A DNA stretch of 64,000 bases from Sanderia malayensis (Eukaryota; Cnidaria; Scyphozoa; Semaeostomeae; Pelagiidae): the NCBI GenBank assembly GCA_013076295.1, contig RQOL01000374.1:4082743-4146742 (forward strand). Direction: 5' to 3'. The translations under genes and the position numbers were made by a program. Positions 10,580 through 22,950 of the stretch are shown piece by piece (the stretch's first letter is position 1; each line of letters starts with the position of its first letter). Below the pieces are notes generated by a model. It worked only from the letters and a program-made list of their open reading frames with translations, ran no database searches and had not been told where the DNA came from.

Positions 10580-11987
10580 GCTGCAGCATGAGAGGGGCCA
10601 TGAAGATGGTCTATGACCAGTAACTGGGGAGGGCAACCAGTTCATGTTGGTCTCTTGCCGGTATGGAAAGTGTGGCAATTTTCGCGGAGATCTTGGGTGT
10701 GCAGCCCGATATTCCAAGTGTGCAAGTGTGCAATGCCAAAAAGTGTGCACGTCAAGTGTGCCATATGAATTTTTACATACATACCGAATTTTGCAAAACT
10801 TTGCTTTCCGCAAAAAATGGTCTTTGGGCGAATCTTCCAGAGGCCATGCAGTGCCTCATTTTGATTTTGGGTTTTGCCCATCAGGCCTCTCAGCAACAAA
10901 TCATCTGCAGAAAGTCTGTCAAAAAGTGACTGAACCAAATTCTTGAAAATACTGGGCAACCTATTCTTGCCTGAATATGTGGCAGTTTTGTAAAGCTTTC
11001 CTTTCCAAAACTTGCACCACGTTGATGTGTCTTTGGGGAAAGGGAATGCTGTTCTTCTAATGATAAAATATCATCTTGAATCATGTGCTTCACAATTGCT
11101 TGTATGGATGTTTTCATGCCTTCTGTGTTACCTTTGTTGCTTCTGATTGCATTACGATAATAATTCTGCATGCTTGTTTGTCAAGCTTCCAGCTCCTCCC
11201 ATTCCTTTCCCATCTGCTAGCTTCTTTCCTTTTGACATTCTTTTCATCTTACACAGATTCGTTCCCACTCTGAATTGTCCAACACATTCTTCCTTTTTCA
11301 CAAGATACGAATCACCAAATTTTTTTGTCACAGCATCATGAACATTTCCGAAGCAACCAGCATCCTGATCACCAACCATTGTCACATACTTCAAACTACG
11401 CTTTTCAACTGACCGTAAAAACATCCTAATAGCTCCTTTTGACTCCACTTCACCGCTTGACCCAATGTGATTGATTGGGCACAAATATTCATGTGCTTTG
11501 CACCATTGTAAACACTCTGAGCTGTTCCTCTCTTTTCCTTTATGTGCACGACACTGAAAACAAACCTTTCACATTACGTCATAATCCAACACTTCTCCAG
11601 TTGCTACCAATATCACACAAACATTCTTTGAAGTATAACCACGCTTCTGCCATGTGCCATCAACAGTCACAGCCACCTTTCCTATCTTCCCTTTCTGCTC
11701 ATCATGTTCAATATCATCTGTCTGTTCAATTTCTGTTGCATTCATTAGTGTTGCAGCCGCTTTGTTCATGATATCCTCTTCCACATCCACACATGCTTGC
11801 TCAACCTTCTGCACTGTATCATTGTATGGTTTGGGCGTTACTGGCGCTGGTAAATTCATCATGCCATAGAAAGTCTTCAGTGCAGCATGCCTTGTTCCCA
11901 CACTTGCTAAAACCGATCTTCGATTCACCTGATATCCAGTTTGACTCCCACATTGATCCCTTCTTTCTTTTTCTTTTTTTTATATAA
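10580..11987 (-). pseudogene. Mutator-like transposase domain protein (decayed)
   Basis: Minus-strand pieces in order are GKVAVTVDGTWQKRGYTSKN (about 11690), INHIGSSGEVESKGAIRMFL (about 11460), then LKYVTMVGDQDAGCFGNVHD (about 11370), then NKHAELLS/MQNYYRNAIRSN (about 11160), and finally NEALHGLWKIRPKTIFCG (about 10840). The 'VDGTWQKRG' and 'GDQD' boxes hold the acidic residues expected in the MULE-like DDE domain found in many cnidarian and protist elements. Frames change several times and stops occur, so it is a relic. I see no TIRs around it. Confidence 0.65.
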
Positions 11988-12218
11988 TCAATGGATAAAT
12001 ACTTACAGGACTATTAACAAAAACATTACATGGACGATACCCTGGGAAGCAAAGTTCATGGCTATCCCAGGGCCATTACACTAAATACATGAAAATACTA
12101 GGATTAAAGGCACAATAAATTACATACGAAGAAAAAAGAAGAAAAGATAACAGAAAAAATGAAGAGGTGTTAGTGGCTCTATGTCATAGAACAAAGGGCC
12201 AGGGCCATTACTACTTGT

Positions 12219-13111
12219 TTAATCAAAACGACTTGTTTTGTATATAACATCTAAGGTTAAGTCAAGAATCTTTTTATTACCATAATTGGAAAGTTTTTCT
12301 TCGCCATATAGTAAAATTTTTAAAAGTTCATTGTTGGAAAGACTGTTGATTTCAACAAACCGTCGTAGTACTTCTGATACCCCAGCAAGAAGGTCTTGTC
12401 GTTGACGATCAAATGAATGGCAAAGCAACAGATAGTGCTCTGTGTCTTCAATATCATCATTAGATGGGCAAATGGGGTTTGTAGTGTCCTGAAAATTGTG
12501 ATTGTATTTGTGAAATTTCAACTTGCTGAGACCAGCCCTAATTTGGGAAAGATACGACAAGCCTAATGGGTTATGAATACCAAAGACAGGTTTTGCAGGA
12601 GGTCTAATTATTGATAGCAGCCTCGAATTGAATACATCAATAGATGGTGCAAGCCGGATTTCAGCATCTAGTTTGTTCCACTCAGTTGCGCAGCTAGGAT
12701 AAAAACTGGATTGGAATTTTCCTGTTCTTGCCCTTATTCGCCCGATAGCATCTTGATTGCGAAGTGAGTAATTGGACCCATGACGTCCTGGAACTGGCTC
12801 CTTTGTGTATAGGGGGTAAGGTTATTCATAATCTTATAAAACAAGGTGAGGCGCCGGTGCAAATGGGCAAATGAAGGCAGAAAATGAAACTGTATTTTCA
12901 AAGTGTGCAGGGCAAAAAATTGTATTATTAATGCTAGGGGTAAGGCAAGAATTGAAATTGCAATAAAATAACAACAAACGAAGCAAAGGTTGAATAGCTC
13001 AAAAACGATTGAAAGTAGCCCATGATTTTGACTCTGGACAAGTAGCAATTGAATAGAAGCACGAAAACACCCCACTGCTGCTCGCCATTGATTGATCTCA
13101 ACCGGCATCAT
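12219..13111 (-). pseudogene. LINE ORF2 3' end (L2/CR1-like)
   Basis: The minus strand reads HLHRRLTLFYKIMNNLTPYT, SYLSQIRAGLSKLKFHKYNH and a zinc-binding-like tail (CPSNDDIEDTEHYLLLCHSF) before stopping near 12219. This matches the conserved C-terminal segment of CR1/L2-type ORF2 proteins (LRxGxSxLNxHKFxHNF...C...E...H.L..C). It carries frameshifts between 12560 and 12780. The RT and endonuclease are missing, so it is a 5'-truncated copy. Confidence 0.75.
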
Positions 13112-14028
13112 CGTGAATAGACCTTCTCACTGGTCCTAAGGGACAATCAGCCATATAACACCTGCTTTTATTGAGAACCATTCGTTTGAAGAATGAAATC
13201 CGGATTCACATTCCAGAACTAAGGGAAGACAAACAAGGTAATAACATCCTCTTAATGCTTAGGGAAGAAACTGCCACAGCTATCTATCAACCATGCTTCC
13301 AGAATGATTAAGATGATGGAATGTGTCTCTCTGGATGTGCCAATATAATCAGAAAGCTAGTTTTTGCACACGAAAAATAGGAAAATGCACAGACCTTATT
13401 GCCTGAGAGCCAAGAAGGCTCACCAATGTGCTTGAACTCGAAATTTGTATGGGATACAAATACAACGAAGCTGTTTTCCTGCATATATGAAGCAAAAGTG
13501 TAGATAAATAACTGCAAAATGTTAACTGTTTTAAAGCATTTTGATCTCTAAAATTGATACAAAATAGTTGCTGAAATGATTTACTGAACTTTCAAAGTGC
13601 TTGAGAATCTCGTAAATGATAAGTCCTAAATAAATGAAGCCAAGTTAAATGCAGAAAATTGTTTTTCAACTAAACTGTTAGTGAACTGTTACTGTTTATA
13701 ATTTTCATAAAGCTGAAGAGTAAATTCAAGTATTTGAAATGAAATATTAACTAACCGCCACACTTTCTTCACCTCACTTCTTTGTCAATGTGCTTAAAGT
13801 TTGTTGCTCGGTTAACGTGAGAACAATAGCTTGATTCACGCCAAAGAAATAAAACAAAAGAAAAGGCGGGAATAATTTGCATGTTGATTCAACAAAATAT
13901 CAATCAAAAATCATTGTTGCTTTTGTGTTGAGATATCAACGTTGATAAAACTTTGAAGAAATGTTGATCAACGTTCTAACAAAATTTCAATGTCATTTCC
14001 ATGTTGAATCAGCTACACATTTCCCACT
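13112..14028. other. No gene; includes end-like segment cccactggga
   Basis: No coding sequence is supported. From about 13905 to 14028 there is a block rich in 'caacgttgat/ttgaatca' words that ends ttcccactgggat. This is the style of a short MITE or decayed DNA transposon end, but no partner end is seen. Confidence 0.35.
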
Positions 14029-14770
14029 GGGATGGTACCCAAGAAGAAATTATGCGAGATCAAGTCCCCACCTTGCAACAATGACAAGCAAGGCCAAGAA
14101 CGGAAGCAAGGAAATAACTTGCTGGCCTGAGGATTGCCTGCCAAAAAAGAGCATGTATTTTCGATGTATTGAAATATTGTAAATTTTGTTGACACAAGGC
14201 CAACTGCACAGCATGGTGCAAATAGAAGGACCTTTTCATTCAATTGTGTTGGGATATGCATATCTACACAGAGGAAGTCGCCAACTGGAATGCAGAACAA
14301 CGCATGTCCAATTTTCGTGGGAACCCATGCCAGCAATTCCGTTCCATGAAGTAATTCTCTTTGTTATTGTGAAATCCACAAGAAGTGAGAAATCTGAGAT
14401 GAAACAAACCTGACCAATATATTGATTTTGATCACATTGGTGTTCTCCTTAGCACTTTCACATGTGAAAAGTCATACTTATTTAATCGAACCCCGTTGCC
14501 CAACTCTCCTTTTTTATATTTTTAAATGTTTTGCATCTGGGGCATCAGTGGGGGAGGCAATTGATCGGGGAGAAGGGTCACATACTCTAATTATTCCACT
14601 AAATTAGCCTTTGCATTTATACAGTTGAAAATTTAAATTCTATTAAATTCTCTAATTATTCCACTAAGTCTAAATTAGCCGTTGCATTTATGCAGTTGAA
14701 AATTCAAGCATTTATCTAAAGTCTCACAAATACCTTAAGTATCTACATGCTAAATTCCGGTAAGATAAAT
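14029..14770 (+). repeat. Unnamed dispersed repeat R1, copy 1
   Basis: This sequence (gatggtacccaagaagaaattatgcgag... to ...acttaagtatc) recurs in direct orientation, split by insertions, at 15230-20340, and in reverse at 48300-49050. The shared landmarks are 'gaagaaattatgcgagatc', 'gtgttctccttagcactttc', 'tttaatcgaac' and 'gagaagggtcacatact'. Open pieces in all copies (for example LHRGSRQLEC) suggest an old coding element, but I do not recognise the protein. Confidence 0.75.
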
Positions 14771-15229
14771 GGCCAATTCGTAGGGAAAACCTTTATATAA
14801 GTTAGAGCTTTTTATTTCAATAGATAAAGACAGGCCTGCAAGCTGACTCATTTGCAGCAAAGTTCGGCTCTTACAAATGAATGCATTGGTTTTCTTTGTT
14901 TCCTGGATTGCCTCTAGGAAAGAAGGTAATATTGAATGGCTGCCGCTGCTTTTTAGTAACAGAAATCTTTGTGACTAACAAAACAGTGTAAACAATGGTT
15001 TCCCAGCTCTTCTTACATAGAACATCTTTTAGGTTTGTTATGCAGCCTCTAGAGTTAGTTTATTTTTTTGTTTTAGCAGTTAAATGCAAGGTACAAAGTA
15101 ATCTCGTAATTGTGGCATGGAATTGAAGGGAGCGTTTTACATAACAAATAGTTATCCCCAGTCTGTTACCATTACAACAAAAACTTATTATTAAAATTGA
15201 ATATAACCTTAATGTTAAAATGTAATAAT

Positions 15230-15610
15230 TTCCGAAATTGATCAAAAGTGTGTTCCACAAAAACAGCCAAATGACACATGAGCTGATTCAAAGCCGTTGC
15301 TGGTTGGAGCTGGACTCCAAGACAACAAGACAAAGACGCAAGCAACTAATGGTGTGTCTGCACCATGAATTGAAGGTAAATGGCTGGCCAGTCGCCACCA
15401 AAAGTGTCATGCATGGTAGCTTACGAAAGTATTGCAACAACAGAAGAAAAATCATGAATATCCGGGAAAAAGCAGAGACATAACCATTTTTGTAATTATT
15501 AACATTTTTAATGGAAGGCGAGACTGTTGAAATAAAGGCAAGAGGCTGCTTCAATCATAACATATGCTACTTTGTTTAGAAAATTGGGAGTGCTGCCATT
15601 GAGGTACCTG
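15230..15610 (+). repeat. R1, copy 2, left piece
   Basis: The right edge (gccattgaggtacctg) joins in register with 17079 onward once the 1,468-bp MITE is removed. The copy at 48950-49020 shows the same junction unbroken on the other strand. An 81-codon open piece (15238-15483) is not recognised. Confidence 0.6.
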
Positions 15611-17078
15611 TACGATGGCCCACAGGGGACATGCAGCATTTGCTAAGTTCGGCGCACACAAAATCAGGTTGCCGCACTCAAAATCAAAAATCGCGTACAA
15701 ATTTACTTTCCATGCCCAAATTCAAGGTTGCTGCACACAAATTTAATTTGCTGCATACAAAGTGGGTGCTGCAGCATACAAATTCAGACTTGCTGGATAC
15801 AAAATTGTTGGTGCAGCACACAAATTCAGACTTGCTGCATACAAAGTTCTGTTGCAGCACACAAAATGAGGCCTCCTGCATACAAAGTGGGTGTTGCAGC
15901 ATGCAAATTCTTATTTATTTCAAAATTCTAAAGGCCAAGACTCTTCGTGTGATAGTATAACTTCTTTCTTGTGGCAGAGCAGCAAAAGTGGGTAAATCGC
16001 CTATTTAGTTTAAGTGTTTGTTGATTTGATAAGCCTGAGGTTTACTTCTACCGAGATTTAGCAACTCCAAAACCTGCTTGCTTTTATTTTTATCGCGTGG
16101 TAGACTATAACAGCCCAGTAAAAAGAAAACAAAATGCAAATAATTTCTCAAAAGTTCATTGAAGGAAAGGTTTTCATTCAACGAAATTTAGAACAGCGGT
16201 CTTTTTGTTTTCTTGCTCGTCTTGAAACATTTTGTGGCCGCTTCAAAGTTTCCTTTGAAATAAAAGTAGGAACGTTGTAATTAATGTTTTACTGTATTCT
16301 ATGATCAGCAAGAAAGCAGAGGGAATATTTTGATACCTTTACGTTACCGGCTCAAGAAGGCAAGAAACCTTTCTTTAACTTTGAGGTTTCTTCACTGTTG
16401 AGCATCGAAGCCTTTCGGCATTTTTAAATTTTCCAGAAACATTTGGATGGGAAGTATATGAGTTCAAAACATTGTGCATTTTCACGTTGATGAGTTTAAA
16501 TGCTGTTGACTTACACCAGCATTTCTCATGGATGCTAAGATTGGTGGGAAAGCAAGTAATTACACTTTATTATTACGTCGCGACGTAATAATACGACGCG
16601 TCGGTTTGTGTGGCGTGGTCTGCGGTCCGACTTTTTTCTTCAGTGCAAAATTCAAAACGAGGCGGCCAAAACAATCCGCTTTGAGAAACTGCTGGGCAGC
16701 AAGTCTCTGTTGAGAGCGACAAGTCAGTTTGGGGAGCGAACAAACCGAGACTGTGTAGTAAGTCTATGCAAAGGGCGGGAAGTAAAAAGCAAGAATAGCA
16801 ACAACAGCAACGCTATTTGCATGCTGCAAGGCTGCAACACCCACTTTGTATGCAGCAGGCCTCATTTTGTGTGCTGCAACATAACTTTGTATGCAGCAAG
16901 TCTGAATTTGTATGCTGCAGCACCCACTTTGTATGCAGCAAATTAAATTTGTGTGCAGCAACCTTGAATTTGTGCATGGAAAGTAAATTTGTACGCGATT
17001 TTTGATTTTGTGTGCTGCAATCTGATTTTGTGTGCGCCAAACTTAGCAAATGCTGCATGTCCCCTGTGGGCCATCGTA
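15611..17078. mobile_element. MITE with ~300-bp TIRs made of short tandem units
   Basis: A 1,468-bp insertion with ends TACGATGGCCCACAGGGGAC and its complement. It is flanked by a perfect 6-bp target duplication TACCTG (15605-15610 and 17079-17084). Each terminal inverted repeat (about 15611-15910 and 16815-17078) is built from 30-37-bp units alternating 'ttgctgcatacaaa' and 'ttgcagcacacaaa', so the arms are both inverted and internally tandem. The core (about 15930-16800) has no transposase. The superfamily is not assigned; a 6-bp duplication with TA-starting ends does not point clearly to one group. Predicted short proteins here are repeat translations. Confidence 0.9.
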
Positions 17079-17647
17079 TACCTGTGAAAGCTGGCAAATT
17101 AGGTCCCATGAACACGCACAAGTGAAAAACCTTTAAACCCATGGTACTCAAGAAGAAATTATGCGAGATCGAGTCGCCACATTGCAACGACGGCAAGGAA
17201 GTCCACGAATAGGAGCAAAAAAAAACTCCCTGGCCTGAGAGTTTGCCACCAAAAGAAAGAACATGTATTTTCGATGTATTGAAATGTGATAAATTTTGTT
17301 GATAAAAGGCCAACTGCAGAGCATGGTGCAAGTACAAGTACCTTTTCATTCAATCGTGTTGGGATGTCCATATCTACATAGAGGAAGTCGTCAATTAGAA
17401 TGAGAACAATGTGTGCAACCCACAAAACAACTTTATACAGAGATTGTCTTGTAGTCCCCATTATGCCTCATTTTCATGGGAAGTCATGCCAGCAATTTTG
17501 TTCAATGAAGTAAGTCTCATTCTTATTGTGAAATCCCCCAGAAGTGACAAATCTGAGATGAAACAAACCTGACCTAATACATTTATTTCGGTCACATCCA
17601 TGTTCTCCTTAGCACTTTCACATGTGAGAAGTCATACTTATTTAATC
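17079..17647 (+). repeat. R1, copy 2, middle piece
   Basis: Homologous to 14029-14470 and, in reverse, to 48420-48960. It ends at the 7-bp sequence TTTAATC, which is duplicated at 20101-20107 by insertion of the THAP element. Confidence 0.7.
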
Positions 17648-17771
17648 CATAGTCATAAGAAAAGTATAGTCTGGAAACACCCCACGTGTTCTATTGTTTG
17701 CGGGTTGAACAGCCCTTGATGTTGAGTATGATCAATAGAGTGTGACGAGAGTGCACACTTGAAAACATAAC

Positions 17772-18634
17772 ATGGCAGTGCAACCTGACGATTGTGTTCA
17801 AGGAAACGACTTGGATGTCATTTTAGACCTTTTAGATGACGACTTTTTTGACAACGAAGAATCTGTTCAATCAGAACTGGATATGATCGTGTCAGAGGTT
17901 AGTTTTTTTCAATGTATATTCAACTTTTCCCGACAAAAATGATGAGTGTGTTTTGTCGCAGGCTTTTTTAGGCCCACACACAGATAGTTTAGTCAGTCTC
18001 TCTTGTCATCATAACTTCATTTTATGATTAGTTTCCTTCGTTTCAGGTAACCACTGAAACAATGGAAACCAGTAAATGTTTATCGTGTTCAAAAGAGTTC
18101 AAAACGAAGAGGGGATTGAAGATACACATGAGCAGAAGTCACAAAATGGAAAGGAAACCCAAGCTGCATCCTCTTCAATTGAAATCATGCGTTGAAAGGA
18201 GTGTCCTAAAGTTAGCCAAGGACATGTGCTATCCTCAGTCCATACGAAAGGAATTTAGTAATTATTCCATGTCCTATGAAGAGATCCTAAGTTTATACCA
18301 AGCATTCGAGGATATCATAGACAAATATAGTCAAGATTTTGATAACTTTTATCCCGTGTTTTATGCAGTAGTCATCAGAAAAGAAGGACTTTTCAAACTA
18401 ACACGTAACTGCTGCCTATTGCTTGGAATGGAACTTGCAAATCAAATAATTGCTTTGATAGTTGGTATCAAGAACACAGACCAGCCTGATATCCTTCAGT
18501 TTAATTCCAGTCTAACAGTATTAAATGAAAAAGAAAAAAATGCTCTCGCATATCTCAGTGGATATGTTTGTGGCACCCTTTATCGCCGCATACGCAAAGT
18601 TGGTAAGGGAAAGACAGATCAGCAGATTTCATGA
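17772..18634 (+). CDS. Acidic C2H2 zinc-finger protein of the THAP element (two exons)
   Basis: Exon 1 (17772-17897) is open from ATG for 42 codons of very acidic sequence (LDVILDLLDDDFFDNEESVQ) and ends at a GTTAGT donor. Exon 2 starts after a TTTCAG acceptor at 18047 and stays in phase 0 to a TGA at 18632-18634, giving about 237 residues. Exon 2 opens with a C2H2 finger (CLSCSKEFKTKRGLKIHMSR followed by SH). It is followed by a helical region and ends in AYLSGYVCGTLYRRIRK, a segment reminiscent of the C-terminal 'YxxGYV' block of some transposase-derived proteins. Its last 80 bp overlap the minus-strand THAP gene tail to tail. A DNA-binding role is likely; a catalytic role cannot be shown. 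Confidence 0.6.
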
Positions 18635-19956
18635 GCTTCGTACAGATATTACATGAAGGTGTTTGTTCTTGTTCTGGCAATATTATCATTGCACACCCAG
18701 GGCTTCTCAAATATTCTACCTGATCCAAGGGATTAGTTGTCACTTCTGAGTAATTATGCTTTCTTTGCGCATTATGGTGGATAAACACAGGGTTAAAATT
18801 AGATATGCTGTTCCTGACAACACCAAGGCATAGAGAACAGCCATTCAAGTATCTAACAAGATTGGACACTGTAACATTCATCACTGACTCATCATATTTT
18901 TCATACAGTAAATGATTTCCAGGGAGTGTCCATGCATAAATTCTCACTCTAAACTTCAGATTTGAGTTCACATATATTTCAATTTTGTTTACTTCAAACA
19001 AATCCTCCCTTTTCTGTATCAAAATACTTTCCGCATCTTTTATTTCCATCATCAATCCTTCAGGTAATCTTAAATCTTTGCTGCGTTTACATAGTTCTTG
19101 AAAAGACTGGTAACATGCAGTACTTCTTGAACTTGTGGTTTGCTCAGCAATTTTTCTTTTTTCTCCAGCAGCAACAGACGAGGGGCGACATTTTTGACCA
19201 ATTGTTCTGAAAGGACATAAATATCAACAAATTAATACACAATAATTATTTATTTGTATGATAACAACTATTGGATTTTATCTGTTGTATAAGTTATTTT
19301 CTGTATACTTTTGATGGTTCAGGTTTTCTTCATTATCATCAGTATTATCATTGTACACAGTCACATGACAAAGTCAAAGTCGAAAAAAGAGTAAAAAAGT
19401 GGGTATGTTTTTGACTGATTGCAGTTCAGAAAGAATCTTACCTTGATGTTTCAATGCTCTTTTTAGGCAAATTCTGGGTTGGTATGGAGCCAGGGACCAA
19501 ACTCTTCCTTGATGCATCTGAAAATTCAAAATTAAATGTTAAAAAACATTTCGAAATCAAGAAATTCACTTCAAATTTCGGGTGGCCTAAATTCGATAAA
19601 CAGGTATTTTGTGTAATAACAGCAAGAAAATCGAATAAATAGGCGCTTCAAAAACGGATTTTAATGAATGAATGTTATTTAGTTGCTCTAATATCAATAT
19701 TAAATATTACAGACTTACGATGATTGATTTCTTCGGGCTTGAAATGCCGTTCACAAACTCCGATATTATGATTTTCGATCTGTCGTTTGAGGCTAGCATC
19801 CACTACTCTATCCTTGGTCACAACTGACAAAAATCTTGCACGCCAACGATCGTGGAATTCATCTTGTACTTTTGGAACTTTGAATATACTGATTTGTTTA
19901 TACTGTTCTTTTCTGGAAACGCTACAACCATAGATTTTACAATTTGCACCGGGCAT
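18555..19956 (-). CDS. THAP-domain protein of the same element (three exons)
   Basis: The start is chosen at MPGANCKIYGC (ATG at 19956). Exon 1 (19956-19719) encodes a C2CH THAP finger: C-x4-C in NCKIYGC, KVP, a Trp (DRWRARF) and C-x2-H in GVCERHF. It ends at a GTAAGT donor. Exon 2 is about 19522-19443 (RKSLVPGSIPTQNLPKKSIE, the Pro-rich linker usual after THAP), with a GTAAGA donor. Exon 3 is about 19205-18555, after a TTTCAG acceptor, and encodes about 215 residues ending CNICTKLMKSADLSF...CVCGDKGCHKH. THAP fingers bind specific DNA such as transposon ends. No transposase core is seen in exon 3. Exon phases were judged by eye. Confidence 0.6.
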
Positions 19957-20107
19957 ATCGTGCAGAATTTGTATTGGAATCGTGCGAAGGTGCCAGCAGC
20001 TATGCACTCTCGCGGGGACTGGGTTCTAAAAATTCTCGAACAATAACATAGAACAATAGACAGGCGCTAGTTTCCAGACTATACTTTTTTTATGACTATG
20101 TTTAATC

Positions 20108-20345
20108 GAACTCTATTGCCTCACTCTCCTTTTTTATATTTTTAAATACTTTGGATCTAGTGCACCATTGGGGGATGCAAATGATCGAGGAGAAGGGTCA
20201 CATACTCCAATTACTCCACTAAATCTAAATTTGCCTTTGAATTTATACAGTTGAAAATGCGATTTCAACCATTTATCTGAAGTTTCACAAATACCTTCAC
20301 TATTACCTAATTCTCTAGCGGTGACCTTCTCCACATGCCACACTT
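20108..20345 (+). repeat. R1, copy 2, right piece
   Basis: Continues the R1 repeat after the THAP element. It is colinear with 14479-14770 ('gagaagggtcacatactc', 'tttatacagttgaaaat'). Confidence 0.75.
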
Positions 20346-20600
20346 CAAAGCAATTTGCAATCTGGTGACTTCAAACATCACAGTCACCAAAGGCGGCCCT
20401 CTGACTTCTAACAGTCACTGCACAAGGACTGCCTGTTGACTTCAAACAGTCATTGGCCATAGAGACTGACCTCTTGACTTCAAACCGTCACAGTCACCAA
20501 AGACCGCCCTCTAACTTCAAACAGTTAAGGCACAAACACCATCTATTGACTTCAAACAGTCAATGGCCATAAACACACATCTGTTGACTCAAAACCTGTC
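20346..20600. repeat. Tandem repeat, ~35-bp units in ~105-bp higher-order periods
   Basis: Units carry 'tgacttcaaacagtca' followed alternately by 'caaaggcggccctc', 'ctgcacaaggactgcc' and 'ttggccatagagac'. The three-unit block recurs about 2.3 times with 80-90% similarity by eye. It is non-coding. Confidence 0.8.
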
Positions 20601-22950
20601 GCAAATGCAACTCCACAAACTACATCACTCCTCAAGTATCTCCACTAGCATACCAACCACTTTCACCTCTACACATACTGCCATGCTATTTGGAAGTTCA
20701 CTAGCAAAATCAATAGTGAAAGTTGTCAATAAGTTATGCATTCCCATGTTCCTTTATCTTGCCTACAGGAACATGGATTTTCTTTCACTCTGTGTAAGCT
20801 ACCCTCTGTTACATTGTCTAAAATATAGCTTTTGCTTTCACTACCGTGACTACGACAATGATACACACCAAGGTAGCTTCCACAGAAGAGGAAAACCTAG
20901 ACAAGGATGCTACCTTAACGTTGGTATATGCTACCTACCTTAACGCGTATATCTATCCATTGTATTTATACTCCATATTTCATTGTAAAATTATTGTATA
21001 TATCCTACCTTAAATCTACATGTATCCACGTTATGTCTGTAATATGTTCATATATATTAATATATGCATATGAAATTTTCGAACCTTGAACAATCTCTAT
21101 TCATTATTATTTCCTGCAACCATACAAGGTTCTTAAATCAACCATATCCAACAGACAACAAATATATATCTTCTACAAACATAAATCATCCAATGGCAAT
21201 GACTTTCAAGTTCAACAACATACAGCACACCATAGTCATACCGATTGTTTTCATTCACAACAATCCAACAAATCCCACAATATCCATCACCAATTGTTGA
21301 CAAATTTTACATCACTCACACAATATTTAACCACCGTCGCCTCTTCCTCCTCTCCTTCCTTTAACCAACCTTGTACCGCAGGCCCCAAATCCAATTTCAT
21401 TCTTCCCACATCTTCCCAATAAATATCATCACCACCATTTACCCTATCCCTGTACCAAAACATTCATGGTTCACCATCACTATTTTAGTAGTACTCTAAT
21501 CCAAATTTTCCTATTTTCCATCATTTTTTCGTATTCTTCTTTTCATATTTCCAAACTAAACAATATGACATCCAAAATCTACCCTGATTGCATGCGCATT
21601 GCAGTTCATAAATGATCCAAAATCTTTTCCCAATAATTTACCCCTTCCATAGTTTCACTATATCATTCATTTTCAATAATATTTATATATAATATACATA
21701 TATTATAACATACTAAATAAAGGATAATAATTAATAAATTTCAAACAGTATCACATATAATCAAATATCAAAATATAATGAACGCCTCCATCAAAATCAA
21801 TGTAACATCAACACGCTTGATAAATGTTCACCACATGCTTCTCTGACTCATCCTTTTTGCCATCACGTTTTTGTGGCCTCTCCTTTGTCCTTTTTTCCTT
21901 TCTGTCCCTTCCTCCACGTACTGACATGTACACAACAACATCAGACCTTTAAAAATCAAAGAACCAATCAACAAAACCCTACTCCATAAGCAAAACATTT
22001 GCTATTAGCTATCACCTTTATAAAGACAACACAATTAAGAGGCAGCTCATTCAACAATCACCTGATCTCCCTCAACATCTCTCCTCTCCCATCCTTTAAC
22101 ACAAACTGCACATCAGCATCCTTCACGATAACTTTTGCAATCTTCCTTTTCAGCCCTCGCATCCCCATATCAGGATCCCAACTTATTGACTGTAACACAA
22201 CTATAGCATAACATTAATCTCCATTCAAGTTCCCATTCGTAGCATAATTATTCACATAACTATTCATATATATATACATATATATATATATAAATCACTA
22301 CAAATATCATACACTTACCGCTCTGACCTCTTTATATTTCATCTGGATATCTGCCATCTTACCCGACAATTTCAACATGAAGCAAACAAAAAACTTACTC
22401 CCCTTTTATCCATGAAATACCCTATCCTGCCTTACCTGATATCTGCCTCTAATTCATATTCTCCTACCAATGACCTTACTGTAACGTAATGTGTTGATTT
22501 TCATTCCGTCCACAATTACATTCATTCCCATATTCAATTCATTCATAACACCATGATCCGAATTACTTACCTATAAAGAAAACAACTCGTAACGTCATAA
22601 CCCAAGAAAAAAATACCCCCAAACTTTGCAACAATACATTTTCTTCCTCATAAAAACGTCATACCATCATTTTCCCTGATTCAAAAACAACAAAGTACAA
22701 CTTAACATATTTTTTCTTACACCAGAAACCCCACCCTTCTCTCCCCTCCAAAAACTGTTCTCAATTTCCAATCCAACAAATTAATAACATTGCAACATAT
22801 TCAGTGGAACATCGACAACAACATTAAGCAGTCTTTCATTTCTTTTTAATCTCTCTTGCCACTAAAACACTAATTCATCATTATCTGCATTAACAAACCA
22901 CACATATTTCAACTTCTGAATAACATATTTCAGACAAACACATTTCAGAT
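20601..22950. other. Low-G, C/A/T-rich stretch without recognisable genes
   Basis: The plus strand is poor in G (runs of cctcctctccttcc, ccaccatttaccc and similar). It contains many short open pieces but no domain I recognise. The strong strand skew over about 3.6 kb up to 24230 suggests one large unknown element or a biased intergenic tract. Confidence 0.4.

Larger units (their letters stand above)
17648..20100. mobile_element. 2.45-kb DNA transposon with convergent zinc-finger and THAP genes
   Basis: The ends are near-perfect 31-bp inverted repeats starting CATAGTCATAAGAAAAGTAT (right: CATAGTCATAAAAAAAGTAT). They are flanked by a 7-bp duplication TTTAATC (17641-17647 and 20101-20107). The uninterrupted host sequence is seen in R1 copies 1 and 3. 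Inside are two spliced genes facing each other, one with an acidic region plus C2H2 finger and one with a THAP finger. No DDE triad is recognised. THAP fingers are typical of P-element-like transposases, but the 7-bp duplication and the small size do not match a canonical P element. Confidence 0.85.

Noticed and set aside
15631..17005. Cys/His/Ser-rich short proteins in both inverted arms
   Set aside because: Read-through of the 30-37-bp units in the MITE's inverted repeats. All frames are similar and no start or family is seen.
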